Under the pieces are notes generated by a model, which was given only the letters and a program-made list of their open reading frames with translations, ran no database searches and was not told the DNA's origin. 64,000 nt of DNA, taken from NCBI GenBank assembly GCA_026005035.1, contig BPKH01000001.1, positions 581,610 to 645,609 on the forward strand, read 5' to 3'. Positions 26,293-34,452 of this stretch are shown piece by piece. Position numbers and translations under genes: made by a program. This stretch comes from Porticoccaceae bacterium. Its GTDB lineage: Bacteria; Pseudomonadota; Gammaproteobacteria; Pseudomonadales; Porticoccaceae. How positions within the stretch are numbered: the stretch's first letter is position 1; each line of letters begins with the position of its first letter.

Positions 26293-27036
26293 TCAGGGGG
26301 ACTGTCCCAGCCGCTGCTCGATCCGATAGAGCTGCTGGTTGACCTGGCGGCGGTAGGTGTCCAAGGCGCGCAGCGCCTCGTCGTGCTCGGCCACCCGCGC
26401 GGTCAACTCCTGGAGGCGCCGCTCCAGGGTGCCGAGCCGCGCGACCCGCCCCTCGAGCTCCTCGACCCGGGCGGCCAGGGCGAGGCTCGAAGCGGAGAGG
26501 TTGTCCGCCGAAGCGGCGAGGGCCTCCACCCGTTCGCGCAGCTCGGCGAGTGTTCGGGCGTCCTTCTGGCGCGCGGCGAGGGCCTTTTCCGCCGCCGCCT
26601 GGGCGGCGCGCGCCTGGCCCTGCACTTCCGCCACCGCCTTTTCGTTCGCGGCAATCGCCTTGCGGTTGCGGTCGTAGGAGACGCCCCAGAGCTTTTTGAT
26701 CTCCGACCAATGCTTGGCGAGCGCCTCCTCGTGCTCCCGCAGCTTGACCGACAGCGCCGTGCCGGACTGGCTCAGGGACTCATCGGTGGAGCGGATCTGC
26801 CGCTCCAACTCGGCGAAGCGCGCATCGAGCTCCGCCAGCGCCGCCTGCTGCCGCCACAGGAGCACGAGACAGGCCAGGACCACACCCCCCAGGAGGAGAA
26901 GGGGGGCGAACCCCGCGGCCCTGCCGCCGCCCGACCCCTTGCCGCCGCCCCGCCCTCGGGGCGGCGGAGGAGGCGGCAGATCGTCGTCGCGGGTCGCCCG
27001 CAAGGGGCCGCCGAAAGGCTTGCCGGAATCGGACAT
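26293..27036 (-). CDS. Membrane-anchored coiled-coil protein of unknown function
   Basis: A 247-residue protein with a Pro/Gly/Arg-rich cytoplasmic N-terminal segment (1-42), one membrane helix (about 44-62, LLLLGGVVLACLVLLW) and a long heptad-patterned periplasmic coiled coil (about 65-245, with repeated LAELRERVEALAA-type segments). Only one stretch (SEIKKLWGVSYDRNRKAI, about 110-127) looks conserved rather than merely helical. I do not recognise a named gene. It lies between the PuuD-like gene, whose terminator precedes it, and fumarase, so it is probably transcribed on its own or with fumA. Confidence 0.75.
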   Translation of the reverse strand: MSDSGKPFGGPLRATRDDDLPPPPPPRGRGGGKGSGGGRAAGFAPLLLLGGVVLACLVLLWRQQAALAELDARFAELERQIRSTDESLSQSGTALSVKLREHEEALAKHWSEIKKLWGVSYDRNRKAIAANEKAVAEVQGQARAAQAAAEKALAARQKDARTLAELRERVEALAASADNLSASSLALAARVEELEGRVARLGTLERRLQELTARVAEHDEALRALDTYRRQVNQQLYRIEQRLGQSP

Positions 27037-27080
27037 GGCCGGACGATTCTCCCAACATTGGGCGCCATTATCGCCCAAAA

Positions 27081-27112
27081 GCAAGGCCCGCGGGGGGACC
27101 CGCGGGCCTTGC
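27081..27112 (-). terminator. Strong hairpin after the PuuD-like gene
   Basis: Perfect 14-bp stem (27081-27094 with 27099-27112) around a GGGA loop. On the minus strand it is followed by CTTTTGGG, a short U tract. It lies 18 bases after the stop of the membrane gene at 27131. Confidence 0.75.
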
Positions 27113-27130
27113 CGCCCCTGTCGACCAAGG

Positions 27131-27787
27131 TCAAGACAGTCCCGTCAAGACCGCCACCAACACCACGGTGAGAACGATGCTCGAGGTAATCACACCTTTG
27201 ACGGTCTCCAACGGCCCCTGCTTGCCCACCAGAGCGTTGAGCTCGAGGAGGGCGATGAGGATCAGGGCGACCCACAGCCCCGTCCCCCCCACCGGCGTGC
27301 CGTAGCCATTGCCGATGGGCGCATGGGGACCGGCGAGCATGTAGAAGGCCATCGGCCCCGAGAAGAGCACGTTGGTTCGGGAGGCGAGGAGCGCCTTGGC
27401 GGCGGCCTGGGCGGCGTCGCCTCCTTCCTTGAGGCCGAGGGCCACCTGCTGGTTGGGCCAGATCACCAGCCAGACGTTGAGGAACATGAGGGTGCCCAGG
27501 GTGGCGCCGACGAGGATCGAATTGTTGAGCAGGTGCTGGTGATAGAGCCCCCACAGGAGCACCACCCCGGTCAGGAAGGTGAACATCGCCCCCCAACGGA
27601 ACCACCACAGCGCCCGCGGCGCCAATTTTTTCTTGGCGTCGGCCACCGCCTCGGGACTGCCCTCCTTGAAATAGGCGCCCTGGACGAAGTTGAAGTAGTA
27701 GAGCATGCCGATCCAGGTGATCCCGAAGAGCAGGTGCCCCCAGCGGAACAGGAAATTGAGAAAATTCATCGAAAAGAAGTCGCTCAT
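27131..27787 (-). CDS. PuuD / urate-oxidase N-terminal-type membrane protein
   Basis: A 218-residue integral membrane protein with about six helices, similar to the N-terminal membrane domain of the cytochrome-linked urate hydroxylase PuuD. Features are NFLFRWGHLLFGITWIGMLYY (about 7-27) and later LNVWLVIWPNQQVALG (about 113) and NVLFSGPMAFYML. The C-terminal cytochrome c domain of true PuuD is absent. The conserved His and Trp residues in the first helix hint at haem or quinone binding. A role in urate metabolism is doubtful because no purine-degradation genes are present; such stand-alone versions are common in proteobacteria and uncharacterised. ATG at 27787 was chosen over longer options. 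Confidence 0.75.
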   Translation of the reverse strand: MSDFFSMNFLNFLFRWGHLLFGITWIGMLYYFNFVQGAYFKEGSPEAVADAKKKLAPRALWWFRWGAMFTFLTGVVLLWGLYHQHLLNNSILVGATLGTLMFLNVWLVIWPNQQVALGLKEGGDAAQAAAKALLASRTNVLFSGPMAFYMLAGPHAPIGNGYGTPVGGTGLWVALILIALLELNALVGKQGPLETVKGVITSSIVLTVVLVAVLTGLS

Positions 27788-28004
27788 CGCATCCACCCCT
27801 GTTTTGGATTTATGACCGTTTTCCAACTGCCCGGCCCGCGCCGGCCGCCTCGTACCGAAGCGCCACCGCGGCGCATGGCCTGATCCATCCTACTGCCCCC
27901 ATTGGAAATTTTCCACCACCCCGAAAAGTCTCGGAGAGCCGGGAGCGCTCGAAAAGGCGGGAGGGATCCCTTCTGGGTGGGCGAAACCTGGCAGCCCGAA
28001 GGGT

Positions 28005-28050
28005 GCGTAGCCCGGATGGAGCGAAGCGGAAACCCGGGGGAACGCCCCCG
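28005..28050. repeat. REP-like intergenic palindromic element
   Basis: The core GTAGCCCGGATGGAGCGAAG (28007-28026) continues to ACCCGGGGG and is followed by a 6-bp hairpin (CGGGGG ... CCCCCG, 28035-28050). Elements of the type TAGCCCGGATGGAGCG...CCGGG are common dispersed intergenic repeats in gammaproteobacteria. Only one copy is seen in this window, so its repeat status rests on general knowledge. Confidence 0.45.
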
Positions 28051-28119
28051 AACCCCGCGAGCCGGCGCAAGTGGCCTCCCCGTGACCTCGACGTCGGCGG
28101 GGATCGGCCTGGAGAACCC

Positions 28120-28148
28120 CTGACAGAGACGAGGCTTTAAGGTAGCAT
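28120..28148 (+). promoter_or_regulatory. Candidate sigma70 promoter for pyrC-rnt
   Basis: CTGACA (28120-28125; five of six to consensus) and TAGCAT (28143-28148; four of six) are 17 bases apart, ending 24 bases before the pyrC ATG. Confidence 0.55.
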
Positions 28149-28172
28149 CCCGCCCGCTCGAGACGGCTCGCC

Positions 28173-29213
28173 ATGGAAACCCTCACCCTCACCCGCCCCG
28201 ACGACTGGCACGTCCACTTCCGCGACGGCGCCGCCCTCGCCACCACGGTGCCCGCGGCGGCCCGGGTGTTCGGGCGGGCGGTGGCCATGCCCAACCTGGT
28301 CCCGGCGGTGACCACCACCGCCGAAGCCCTCGCCTACCGGGAGCGGATCCTCGCCCACCGGCCGCCGGGCAGCCGCTTCGAGCCGCTGATGACCCTCTAT
28401 CTCACCGCCGACACCACTCCCGCCGAAATCCAGCGGGCACGGGAGAGCGGCGCGGTGGTGGCGGCCAAGTACTACCCCGCCGGGGCCACCACCCACTCTG
28501 AGCGGGGGGTGGCGCGGATCGAGTCCCTCTACCCCCTCCTCGAAGCAATGGAGCGGGTGGATCTGCCCCTGCTCGTCCACGGCGAGGTCACCGACCCGGA
28601 GGTGGACGTCTTCGACCGCGAGGCGGTCTTCGTCGAGCGCCATCTGGCCCCCCTGGTGGAGGCCTTCCCGGCGCTCCGGGTGGTGCTCGAGCACGTCACC
28701 ACCGAGGAGGGCGTGGCGTTCGTCCGGCAGGCCCGGCCGGGGGTCGCGGCCACCATCACTCCTCAGCACCTGCTCTTCGACCGCAACGCCCTGTTCTCGG
28801 GAGGCCTGCGCCCCCATCTCTACTGCCTGCCGCTGCTCAAGCGGGCGCGCCACCGCCGCGCCCTTCTGGCGGCGGCCACCAGCGGCAACCCCCGCTTCTT
28901 CCTCGGCACCGACTCGGCACCCCACCCCCGTTCCCGCAAGGAGAGCGCCTGCGGCTGCGCCGGCTGCTTCTCCCACCACGCGCCCCTGGAACTGTACGCG
29001 ACCGCCTTCGATCAGGTGGGCGCCCTCCACCGCCTGGAGGGCTTCGCCAGCCATTTCGGCGCCGATTTCTACGGCCTGCCGCGCAATTCCGACACCGTGA
29101 CCCTGGTGCGCCGCCCGCTGCCACTCCCCTCGACCCTGCCCCTGGGCGATGAGCTGCTCGTGCCCCTGATGGCCGGCGAAACCCTTCCCTGGCGGCTCGC
29201 CGATGGCGACTGA
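28173..29213 (+). CDS. pyrC: Dihydroorotase
   Basis: Zinc amidohydrolase that closes carbamoyl aspartate to dihydroorotate in pyrimidine synthesis; class II (E. coli) type, 346 residues. Metal ligands are HxH in DDWHVHFRDG (about 11-18), the carbamylated Lys in AAKYYPAGATTHS (about 98), His in LLVHGEV (about 135), His in LEHVTT (about 172) and Asp in FLGTDSAPHP (about 246). The C-terminal part contains the usual SACGCAGCFS segment. It overlaps rnt by 11 bases; pyrC-rnt is also a pair in Pseudomonas. Confidence 0.96.
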   Translation: METLTLTRPDDWHVHFRDGAALATTVPAAARVFGRAVAMPNLVPAVTTTAEALAYRERILAHRPPGSRFEPLMTLYLTADTTPAEIQRARESGAVVAAKYYPAGATTHSERGVARIESLYPLLEAMERVDLPLLVHGEVTDPEVDVFDREAVFVERHLAPLVEAFPALRVVLEHVTTEEGVAFVRQARPGVAATITPQHLLFDRNALFSGGLRPHLYCLPLLKRARHRRALLAAATSGNPRFFLGTDSAPHPRSRKESACGCAGCFSHHAPLELYATAFDQVGALHRLEGFASHFGADFYGLPRNSDTVTLVRRPLPLPSTLPLGDELLVPLMAGETLPWRLADGD

Positions 29214-29841
29214 GGCGACCCCTCCCACCACCCCTTTGGCCGAACGCTTTCGCGGCTTTCTGCCGGTGGTTGTGGACGTGGAGACGGGGGGCTTTGACGC
29301 CGCCCGGCACGCGCTTTTGGAAGCCGCCGCCGTGCTCCTGGACATGGACGACGAAGGGCGCCTGCGCCGCGGCGCCACCGTCGCGGTGGCCGTCGCACCC
29401 CATCCGGCTACTGTGGTGGAACCCGCCGCGCTGACCTTCACCGGGATCGACCCCGGCGATCCCGAGCGGGGCGCCCTGCCCGAGAGCGAGGCGCTGCAGA
29501 CGCTCTTTCGCCCCATCCGCCAGGCGGTGCGGGCAGCCGGCTGCAGCCGCGCCGTGGTGGTGGGCCACAACGCCCACTTCGACCTGGCGTTTCTCAACGC
29601 CGCGGCGGCGCGCTCCGGCGTCAAGCGCAACCCCTTTCACCCCTTTTCCTGCCTGGACACCGCCACCCTCGCCGCCCTGGCCTTCGGGCACACGGTGCTG
29701 GCGCGCGCCTGTGAGCGGGCCGGCATCCCCTTCGACCCGGCGGCCGCCCACCGCGCCGCCTACGACGCGGAGCGCACCGCCGACCTCTTCTGCCTGGTGG
29801 TCAACCGCTGGCGCGAGCTGGGGGGCTGGCCCCCCCGATGA
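29203..29841 (+). CDS. rnt: Ribonuclease T
   Basis: DEDDh 3'-5' exoribonuclease that trims tRNA and other stable RNA 3' ends; 212 residues against 215 in E. coli. Exo I is VVVDVETGGFD (about 22), Exo II is VVVGHNAHFDLAFLN (about 117), and Exo III is AAHRAAYDAERTADLF (about 183), giving Asp, Glu, Asp, His and Asp. The substrate-stacking Phe positions (GGFD, HFD and NPFHPFSCLD) are present. Coupled to pyrC by overlap. Confidence 0.95.
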   Translation: MATEATPPTTPLAERFRGFLPVVVDVETGGFDAARHALLEAAAVLLDMDDEGRLRRGATVAVAVAPHPATVVEPAALTFTGIDPGDPERGALPESEALQTLFRPIRQAVRAAGCSRAVVVGHNAHFDLAFLNAAAARSGVKRNPFHPFSCLDTATLAALAFGHTVLARACERAGIPFDPAAAHRAAYDAERTADLFCLVVNRWRELGGWPPR

Positions 29842-30085
29842 GCCCGGCCATCAGGCCGAGGGCCGCCGCCCAGAGGAACAGCTCCACCAGCCGCTCGAGC
29901 CACTCAGGCGCCATCCGCGGCAAGAGGAACCGCCCCGCCGCGGAGCCGGCCAGGGCGCCCGCCTCGGGCGGGGCAAAAGGGGGCGAGGGCGGGCAGGAGC
30001 AGCGTGCCGAGGCCGAACCCGGAAAAGAAGGTCGCCAGCGAAGCCCGGAAGCCCCTAGGGCGGCCAGGAAGAGCGCCCTCAAACC
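29830..30085 (-). pseudogene. TauE/SafE-family permease remnant
   Basis: The 316-bp space between rnt and tag has no intact gene, but the minus strand shows pieces of a TauE/SafE-type permease in different frames. ATFFSGFGLGTLLLPALAPF (about 30025-29965) is the family's first-helix signature. Preceding and following pieces (LRALFLAALG, then FLLPRMAPEWLERLVELFLW and AALGLMAGLIGG) lie in another frame. The middle of the roughly 250-residue family is missing, so this is a decayed fragment with at least two frame changes and an internal deletion. Confidence 0.5.
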
Positions 30086-30157
30086 GCTTTCCCCGTTCCT
30101 AGTCTCCGTTGACTGGGCGCAGATCGGCCCCCCAGCGCGCCGCCCCTCGTCCATTCC

Positions 30158-30748
30158 TCAGCGGGGCGGCAGAAAGGTGGCCCGCGCGGCCTCCGCCTCG
30201 GCGCGCAGGGCGCACGCCGGATGGTGGTCGTTGACGAAGCCTGCGGCCTGGAAAAAGGCGTAGGCGGAGGTGGCACCGATGAAGCGCCAGCCGCGCGCCT
30301 TGAGCGCCCGGGCGAGCGCTTCCGCCTCGGGGCAACTGGTGCGGCCGGGCGGCGCCGAGCGGGGAGCGAAGCGCCACAGAAAGGCCGCGAACCCTCCCGG
30401 CCGCGCGGCGAGCTCCGCGGCGATGCGCGCGTTGGAGAGGACGGCGGCGATCTTGCCGCAGTGGCGGATGATCGCCGGATCCGCCGCCAGTGCCGCCAGC
30501 CGCTCCTCGCCCCATTGCGCCAGGGCGCGGAAATCGAAGTTCGCGAAGGCGCGGCGCAGGGCGTCCCGCCGCGCCAACACCAACCGCCAGTTGAGCCCGG
30601 CCTGGAAGGCCTCGAGCGACAACTTCTCGAACAGCAGCCGCTCGTCGGCCACCGGCCGCCCCCACTCGGCATCGTGGTAGGCGACGAGCAGCGGATCGCG
30701 GCACCAATCGCAACGGGGCCGTCCGTCCGGACCCCGCACGGTGGTCAC
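30158..30748 (-). CDS. tag: DNA-3-methyladenine glycosylase I
   Basis: Base-excision enzyme removing 3-methyladenine from alkylated DNA; 196 residues (187 in E. coli). The zinc site uses Cys in the N-terminal PRCDWCRD (about 12-19) plus late His and Cys in NDHHPAC (about 176). The helix-hairpin-helix core reads AYHDAEWGRPVADERLLFEKL (two pieces near 24-45) and LEAFQAGLNWRLVL, with the 3-methyladenine-binding Glu in FEKLSLEAFQAG and Trp in WGRP. GTG at 30748 overlaps the aldolase stop in GTGA. It is the last gene of the long minus-strand run. Confidence 0.93.
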   Translation of the reverse strand: MTTVRGPDGRPRCDWCRDPLLVAYHDAEWGRPVADERLLFEKLSLEAFQAGLNWRLVLARRDALRRAFANFDFRALAQWGEERLAALAADPAIIRHCGKIAAVLSNARIAAELAARPGGFAAFLWRFAPRSAPPGRTSCPEAEALARALKARGWRFIGATSAYAFFQAAGFVNDHHPACALRAEAEAARATFLPPR

Positions 30749-31764
30749 GCCGCCTCCATGGCGGGCTCGTAGCTGCCGGCCATCGCCAGCTGCGCCAGGC
30801 GGGCGCGGCGCACCAGGGCCGCCTGGGCGGCGGCCACCCGCTCCGGGCGCCCTGCCCAGATCTCCAGCGCCGGCTGCTGGAGCGCGCGGGCGAAGGAGAA
30901 GCCGAGCTGCCAGGGGGCGTTGCCCCTGCGGCGGTTGATGGCGTCCAGATTGGCGGTGGCCTCCTCGGGGGTCTGCCCGCCCGAGAGGAAATTGACCGCC
31001 GGCACTGCGGCCGGCACCGTCCGCTTGAGAACCCGCAGGGTCGCCTCGGCCACCTCCTCGGGGGGCGCCCTGCGCCGCTCCCGGCCGGGGGTGACCATGC
31101 TCGGCTTGAGGATCGTGTACTCGAGCAACACGCCGTGGCGGTGGAGGGCGTGGAAGACGGCGTGCCACACCGCCTCGCAGACCGCCGCCGCGCGGTCGAT
31201 CTCGTGGTCGCCGTCGATCAGCACCTCTGGCTCGACGATGGGCACCACCCCGAGCGACTGACAAACCGCCGCGTAGCGGGCCAACACCTCGGCGTTGGCC
31301 TCGATCCCGAGGGGAGTGGGATTGTGGGGGCCAATGGGGTAGACCTCCCGCCACTTGGCGAAGCGGGCACCGCGCGCGCACGCCGCCCGCAGCCGCTCTT
31401 CCAGGCCGTCGAGGCCGTGGGTGACGCGATCGCCGGGGGCGCCGGGCAAGGGAGCGGTCCCCTTGTCCACCTTGATTCCCGGCACCAGGCCGGCGCGGCG
31501 CGCCACCTCGGGGAGGGGTACCCCGGCGTCGTCGCACTGCTCCAGGGTCTCTTCGAACAGAATCACCCCCGCCACCGCCTCGGCCAGACCCGGCGCGCCG
31601 AGCAACAGGGCGCGCCATTGGCGGCGGGTCTCTGGGGTCGATTCCAGACCCACGGCGGCGAAGCGCTTGCCGATGGTGCCCGTGCTCTCGTCGGCGGCGA
31701 GGATCCCTCGCCGGCCGTCCACCAGGTCTCGGATGGTCGCTTCCAGTTGGGCTTCGACGTTCAC
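30745..31764 (-). CDS. Class I fructose-bisphosphate aldolase (eukaryotic type)
   Basis: Schiff-base aldolase cleaving or forming fructose 1,6-bisphosphate; 339 residues. Hallmarks are GILAADESTGTIGKRF (about 21), VPGIKVDKGTAPL (about 92), ARFAKWREVYPIG (about 130), EPEVLIDGDH (about 173) and the active-site Lys in EYTILKPSMVTPG (about 215). This type is much rarer in bacteria than the class II enzyme and is found among some autotrophic and methanotrophic proteobacteria and cyanobacteria. The start GTG at 31764 has AGGAGG 6 bases upstream and overlaps the M48 protease stop. Its place in the envelope operon looks incidental. Confidence 0.92.
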   Translation of the reverse strand: MNVEAQLEATIRDLVDGRRGILAADESTGTIGKRFAAVGLESTPETRRQWRALLLGAPGLAEAVAGVILFEETLEQCDDAGVPLPEVARRAGLVPGIKVDKGTAPLPGAPGDRVTHGLDGLEERLRAACARGARFAKWREVYPIGPHNPTPLGIEANAEVLARYAAVCQSLGVVPIVEPEVLIDGDHEIDRAAAVCEAVWHAVFHALHRHGVLLEYTILKPSMVTPGRERRRAPPEEVAEATLRVLKRTVPAAVPAVNFLSGGQTPEEATANLDAINRRRGNAPWQLGFSFARALQQPALEIWAGRPERVAAAQAALVRRARLAQLAMAGSYEPAMEAA

Positions 31765-33164
31765 GGTTCGCCTCCTCGGTCGCCAGGAACCGGATCTCGC
31801 TTGAGGATTTTCAGCCACTGCCCCGGCTGCGGTTCTCCTGCCGGGTAGTGGCCGTTGAGGAGCCGCAGGGCGGCGACTTCCTCGGCGCTGAGGCCGAGCT
31901 CTCGGCCCAGGGCCTCGTAGCGCATCCCTGGAGACGCGCGCACCCAGTGGATGCGCAGGGGGCTGCGCCCGGCGAGGGCGCGCCCGTCGAGCGGCCGGAA
32001 GGTCTCCAGGGCGGCGAGGAAGTCGCCGTCGAAGCGGCGAAAGTCCCCCGCCCGCTGCACCTCGCCGCGCGCCACCCAGGCGTCGAAACCGCGATAGATG
32101 ACGGCCAGGCGCACGGGCGGCGAGCCGCCGGCCACGGCGGTGTGCCCCTTGAGCCCCGCCGGGGAGAGCGGCCGCTCCTCGCGCCACTCCTCGCCGCCCA
32201 GGTGTTTGCGCAGGTAGTCGGCGGGCGCCTCCAGGGTGCGGGGCCGCGCCTCGAGGCTGAGGCTGGCCTCCCCGCCCGGCGCCATCGCCCGCGCCCCCGC
32301 GGCGGTCCGCTCCACCCGCCAGCCCTGGGGAAAGTCGATGCGCACCTTGCGCGCCAGGTCCTCGAAGCGTTCGGGGGGGATCTCCTTGGCGGCGAAGTTC
32401 TCGCCCCACACCAGGCCCTCGGTGACCGCCCGGAAGCGCGCCGCACCCTGATCGCTGCCCGCCCGTCGGCGGCCCGCCTCGGACACCAACGCCCGCAACC
32501 GGGCGTCGTTGCGCGGGTGGGTGGCGAACAGGCCGTGGTAACTCGGCCGCGCTCCCCCGGCCGCGGCGCGCTCTTTTTCGTGTGCCTCGACGTCCTTGAG
32601 GAGGGCGAGCATCTCCAGCATCTGGCCGGGATCGTAGCCGAGGGCCGCCATGTAGCGCGCCCCGGCGCGGTCGGCCTCCAGCTCCCGCTCGCGGCCGTGG
32701 CCGCGCAGCACCGAGGCGCCGAGCATGCGGGTCGCCTCGTAGACCTCGCCGCTGCCCGACAGCACCGCCGCCACCACCGCCAGCGCCTCGGCGCCGAGCG
32801 CCTCCGCCGTCTGGCTCTGCACGTGGCCGAGGGCCACGTGGGCCACCTCGTGGGCGAGCACCGACACCAGTTGCGCCTCGTTTTGCGCGTAGGCGATGAG
32901 TCCGCGGTTGACGTAGACGTAGCCGCCCCGGGTGGCGAAGGCGTTCATCACCGGCGAATCCAGCACGGTGAAGGTGTACCCGGCGGGATCGCCGCCGCTC
33001 GCGCGAACGACCGCCTCGCCCAGTTCGCGGACGTAGGCGGTCAACCGCTCGTCGGCGTAGGGCGGCGTCGCGGCGAGCAGCCGGTCGTGGAAATCGCGCC
33101 CCGAAGCCAGGGCGAGGGTGCCCGGCACGAGGAGGAGCCAGCAGCACAGAAGCCAGCGCTTCAC
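31761..33164 (-). CDS. Exported M48-family metalloprotease with C-terminal LysM-like segment
   Basis: A 467-residue periplasmic protease related to BepA (YfgC) and LoiP. It has a signal peptide (1-21) without a clear lipobox. The zinc site HEVAHVALGH is at about 108, with the third ligand in ELEADRAGARYM (about 160), then SYHGLFATHPRNDARL (about 207). A long C-terminal region follows whose last 50 residues (RIHWVRASPGMRYEALGREL, then LRLLNGHYPAGEPQPGQWL) look like a LysM-type module. BepA-type proteases act in outer-membrane protein quality control, which fits its place at the end of an envelope-protein operon. GTG at 33164 overlaps the preceding lipoprotein stop. Confidence 0.85.
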   Translation of the reverse strand: MKRWLLCCWLLLVPGTLALASGRDFHDRLLAATPPYADERLTAYVRELGEAVVRASGGDPAGYTFTVLDSPVMNAFATRGGYVYVNRGLIAYAQNEAQLVSVLAHEVAHVALGHVQSQTAEALGAEALAVVAAVLSGSGEVYEATRMLGASVLRGHGRERELEADRAGARYMAALGYDPGQMLEMLALLKDVEAHEKERAAAGGARPSYHGLFATHPRNDARLRALVSEAGRRRAGSDQGAARFRAVTEGLVWGENFAAKEIPPERFEDLARKVRIDFPQGWRVERTAAGARAMAPGGEASLSLEARPRTLEAPADYLRKHLGGEEWREERPLSPAGLKGHTAVAGGSPPVRLAVIYRGFDAWVARGEVQRAGDFRRFDGDFLAALETFRPLDGRALAGRSPLRIHWVRASPGMRYEALGRELGLSAEEVAALRLLNGHYPAGEPQPGQWLKILKRDPVPGDRGGEP

Positions 33165-33817
33165 CGCTTCTCCTCCTCGGCGAAGAAAGCCGCCAACTGC
33201 CCTCCCAGGCCGGCGCAGGCATCCCCCTTGACCGGAGACAGCAGGGGAATCGGAGCCACGGCGCCGATCAGATAGGAGGTGCCCGAGGAGTCGACGCGCA
33301 CCCGCCCCCGCTCGGCCAGGTCGCGCACGTCCCAGACCACCGCCTCGTAGGCCGCCGCCTTGTCCCAGGCGGCAAAGCCGAAGCAACCCCCGCCGCCGGG
33401 GCCGACGGCGCAACTGAGCGAGCCGCTCTTGCCGCGGGTTTCGGTGTGGCCGTCGAGCCAGATCAGGTAGCGGACGCCCAGGCTTTGGAACCGCTCCCGC
33501 ACCGCCGCATCCTCCAGCAGGTGTGCCAGGCGCGCCAACCCCTTGGGGGCGGTGCGGGGCTCGAACCAGGGGTAGAGAGCGTCGACGAAGGCCTCTTCCG
33601 GCACCACCACCACGCCCTGCCCGGCAATGCGGTCGGCGACGCAGCGCACGAAGTCACCGTCGGTCTCGTAGTGGCCGGCGTCCCTCCGCCCCAGCACCAC
33701 CACCCGCTCCCCCTGGCCCAGGGCGATGGGCTGCGCCGACGGGCGGAACTCGTCGATGGCGGTGTTGGCCGCACAGCCGACCAGGACGAGGGCGAGCAGC
33801 GCCACCGCCATCTTCAC
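33161..33817 (-). CDS. Lipoprotein of the envelope cluster, unknown function (A)
   Basis: A 218-residue predicted lipoprotein with lipobox LVLVGCA (Cys about 15). The mature part alternates beta strands and helices (ERVVVLGRRDAG; VADRIAGQGVVVVPEEAFVD; LGVRYLIWLDGHTETRGKSG; YEAVVWDVRDLAERGRVRVD), reminiscent of lipoproteins with a CsgG- or PqiC-like alpha/beta fold. It has a GGGGCFGF motif near 151. No named family is recognised. The start GTG at 33817 overlaps the upstream lipoprotein stop; an ATG two codons later is an alternative. Confidence 0.75.
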   Translation of the reverse strand: MKMAVALLALVLVGCAANTAIDEFRPSAQPIALGQGERVVVLGRRDAGHYETDGDFVRCVADRIAGQGVVVVPEEAFVDALYPWFEPRTAPKGLARLAHLLEDAAVRERFQSLGVRYLIWLDGHTETRGKSGSLSCAVGPGGGGCFGFAAWDKAAAYEAVVWDVRDLAERGRVRVDSSGTSYLIGAVAPIPLLSPVKGDACAGLGGQLAAFFAEEEKR

Positions 33818-34452
33818 GGGCCGGCCACCTCCAAAGCATTGCGGGCCAGCCAGGCGGCCACCGGCGGCGCGCGGTAGAAATCGAGGGCGAGCTTGGCGCC
33901 CGCATCCCGCAGCGCCACGGTGGCGGCGCGGCGGATCGCCTCTTCCCGCGAGCGCAGCAGGCCGTCGGGCGTGCGGCCGTAGGCGGCCATCTGCCACTCG
34001 CCGAGGGGCTCGCCACCACTGGTGAGCAGTGCGACGCGGTACTTGAGCCACACCTCGTAGACGTTGAGGTAGGTGTCGGCGGGGGTGGCGAGCTGGACTT
34101 CCAAAAGCTCCGGGCGCACCACCAGGTCGCTGTCGGGGGGCAGCCGCCCCTCATCCACCACCCGCAGCTCTTCCGCCAGGGCGGCGAAGGCCTGCCGGAA
34201 GAGCGCCGTCTGGGCGGCGCCGAGCTCGATCCGCACGCCCTTCACCGGCTGCGCCGCGGCGGTGCGGAAGCGCTCGTCGAGCACCAGCGCGAGCTTCACC
34301 GGGCGGGGGGCGACGATCAGCGCCGGGAAGGCGTCCGCCACCTGCACCCGCGCTTCGCCGGCACAGCCCGCCAGCAGGAGGGCGGCGAGGAAGAGGGCGC
34401 TCCCCTCAGCGATCCGGCGCCAGGGTGGGTAGGCCGATGAAGGTCCCGCCAT
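33814..34452 (-). CDS. Lipoprotein of the envelope cluster, unknown function (B)
   Basis: A 212-residue predicted lipoprotein: membrane segment LFLAALLLAGCAG with lipid-modified Cys at about residue 30. The mature domain resembles the ABC-transport auxiliary (PqiC/LptE-like) fold by pattern: LALVLDERFRT, then ELGAAQTALFRQAFAALAEE, LVVRPELLEVQL, VYEVWLKYRVALLT, EWQMAAYGRTPDG, then EEAIRRAATVALRDAGAKL. Start ATG 34452 gives a 47-bp overlap with the vWA gene upstream, long for this operon, and no ribosome-binding site is obvious; a later non-ATG start is possible. Confidence 0.75.
   Translation of the reverse strand: MAGPSSAYPPWRRIAEGSALFLAALLLAGCAGEARVQVADAFPALIVAPRPVKLALVLDERFRTAAAQPVKGVRIELGAAQTALFRQAFAALAEELRVVDEGRLPPDSDLVVRPELLEVQLATPADTYLNVYEVWLKYRVALLTSGGEPLGEWQMAAYGRTPDGLLRSREEAIRRAATVALRDAGAKLALDFYRAPPVAAWLARNALEVAGP

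Larger units (their letters stand above)
27788..28172. other. 385-bp intergenic region: repeat-like palindrome and pyrC promoter
   Basis: No gene is visible between the divergent PuuD-like gene and pyrC. The region holds a REP-like palindromic element (28005-28050) and a good pyrC promoter (28120-28148). An AT-richer patch near 27900-27915 may belong to the promoter of the minus-strand gene. Confidence 0.6.

Noticed and set aside
27131-27787. Naming the membrane gene puuD (urate hydroxylase)
   Set aside because: The cytochrome c domain is missing and there are no purine-catabolism neighbours; only the membrane domain is similar.
30745-33222. Apparent 825-codon fusion upstream of the aldolase
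   Set aside because: The upstream part is the M48 gene read out of frame. The aldolase has its own AGGAGG and GTG at 31764.
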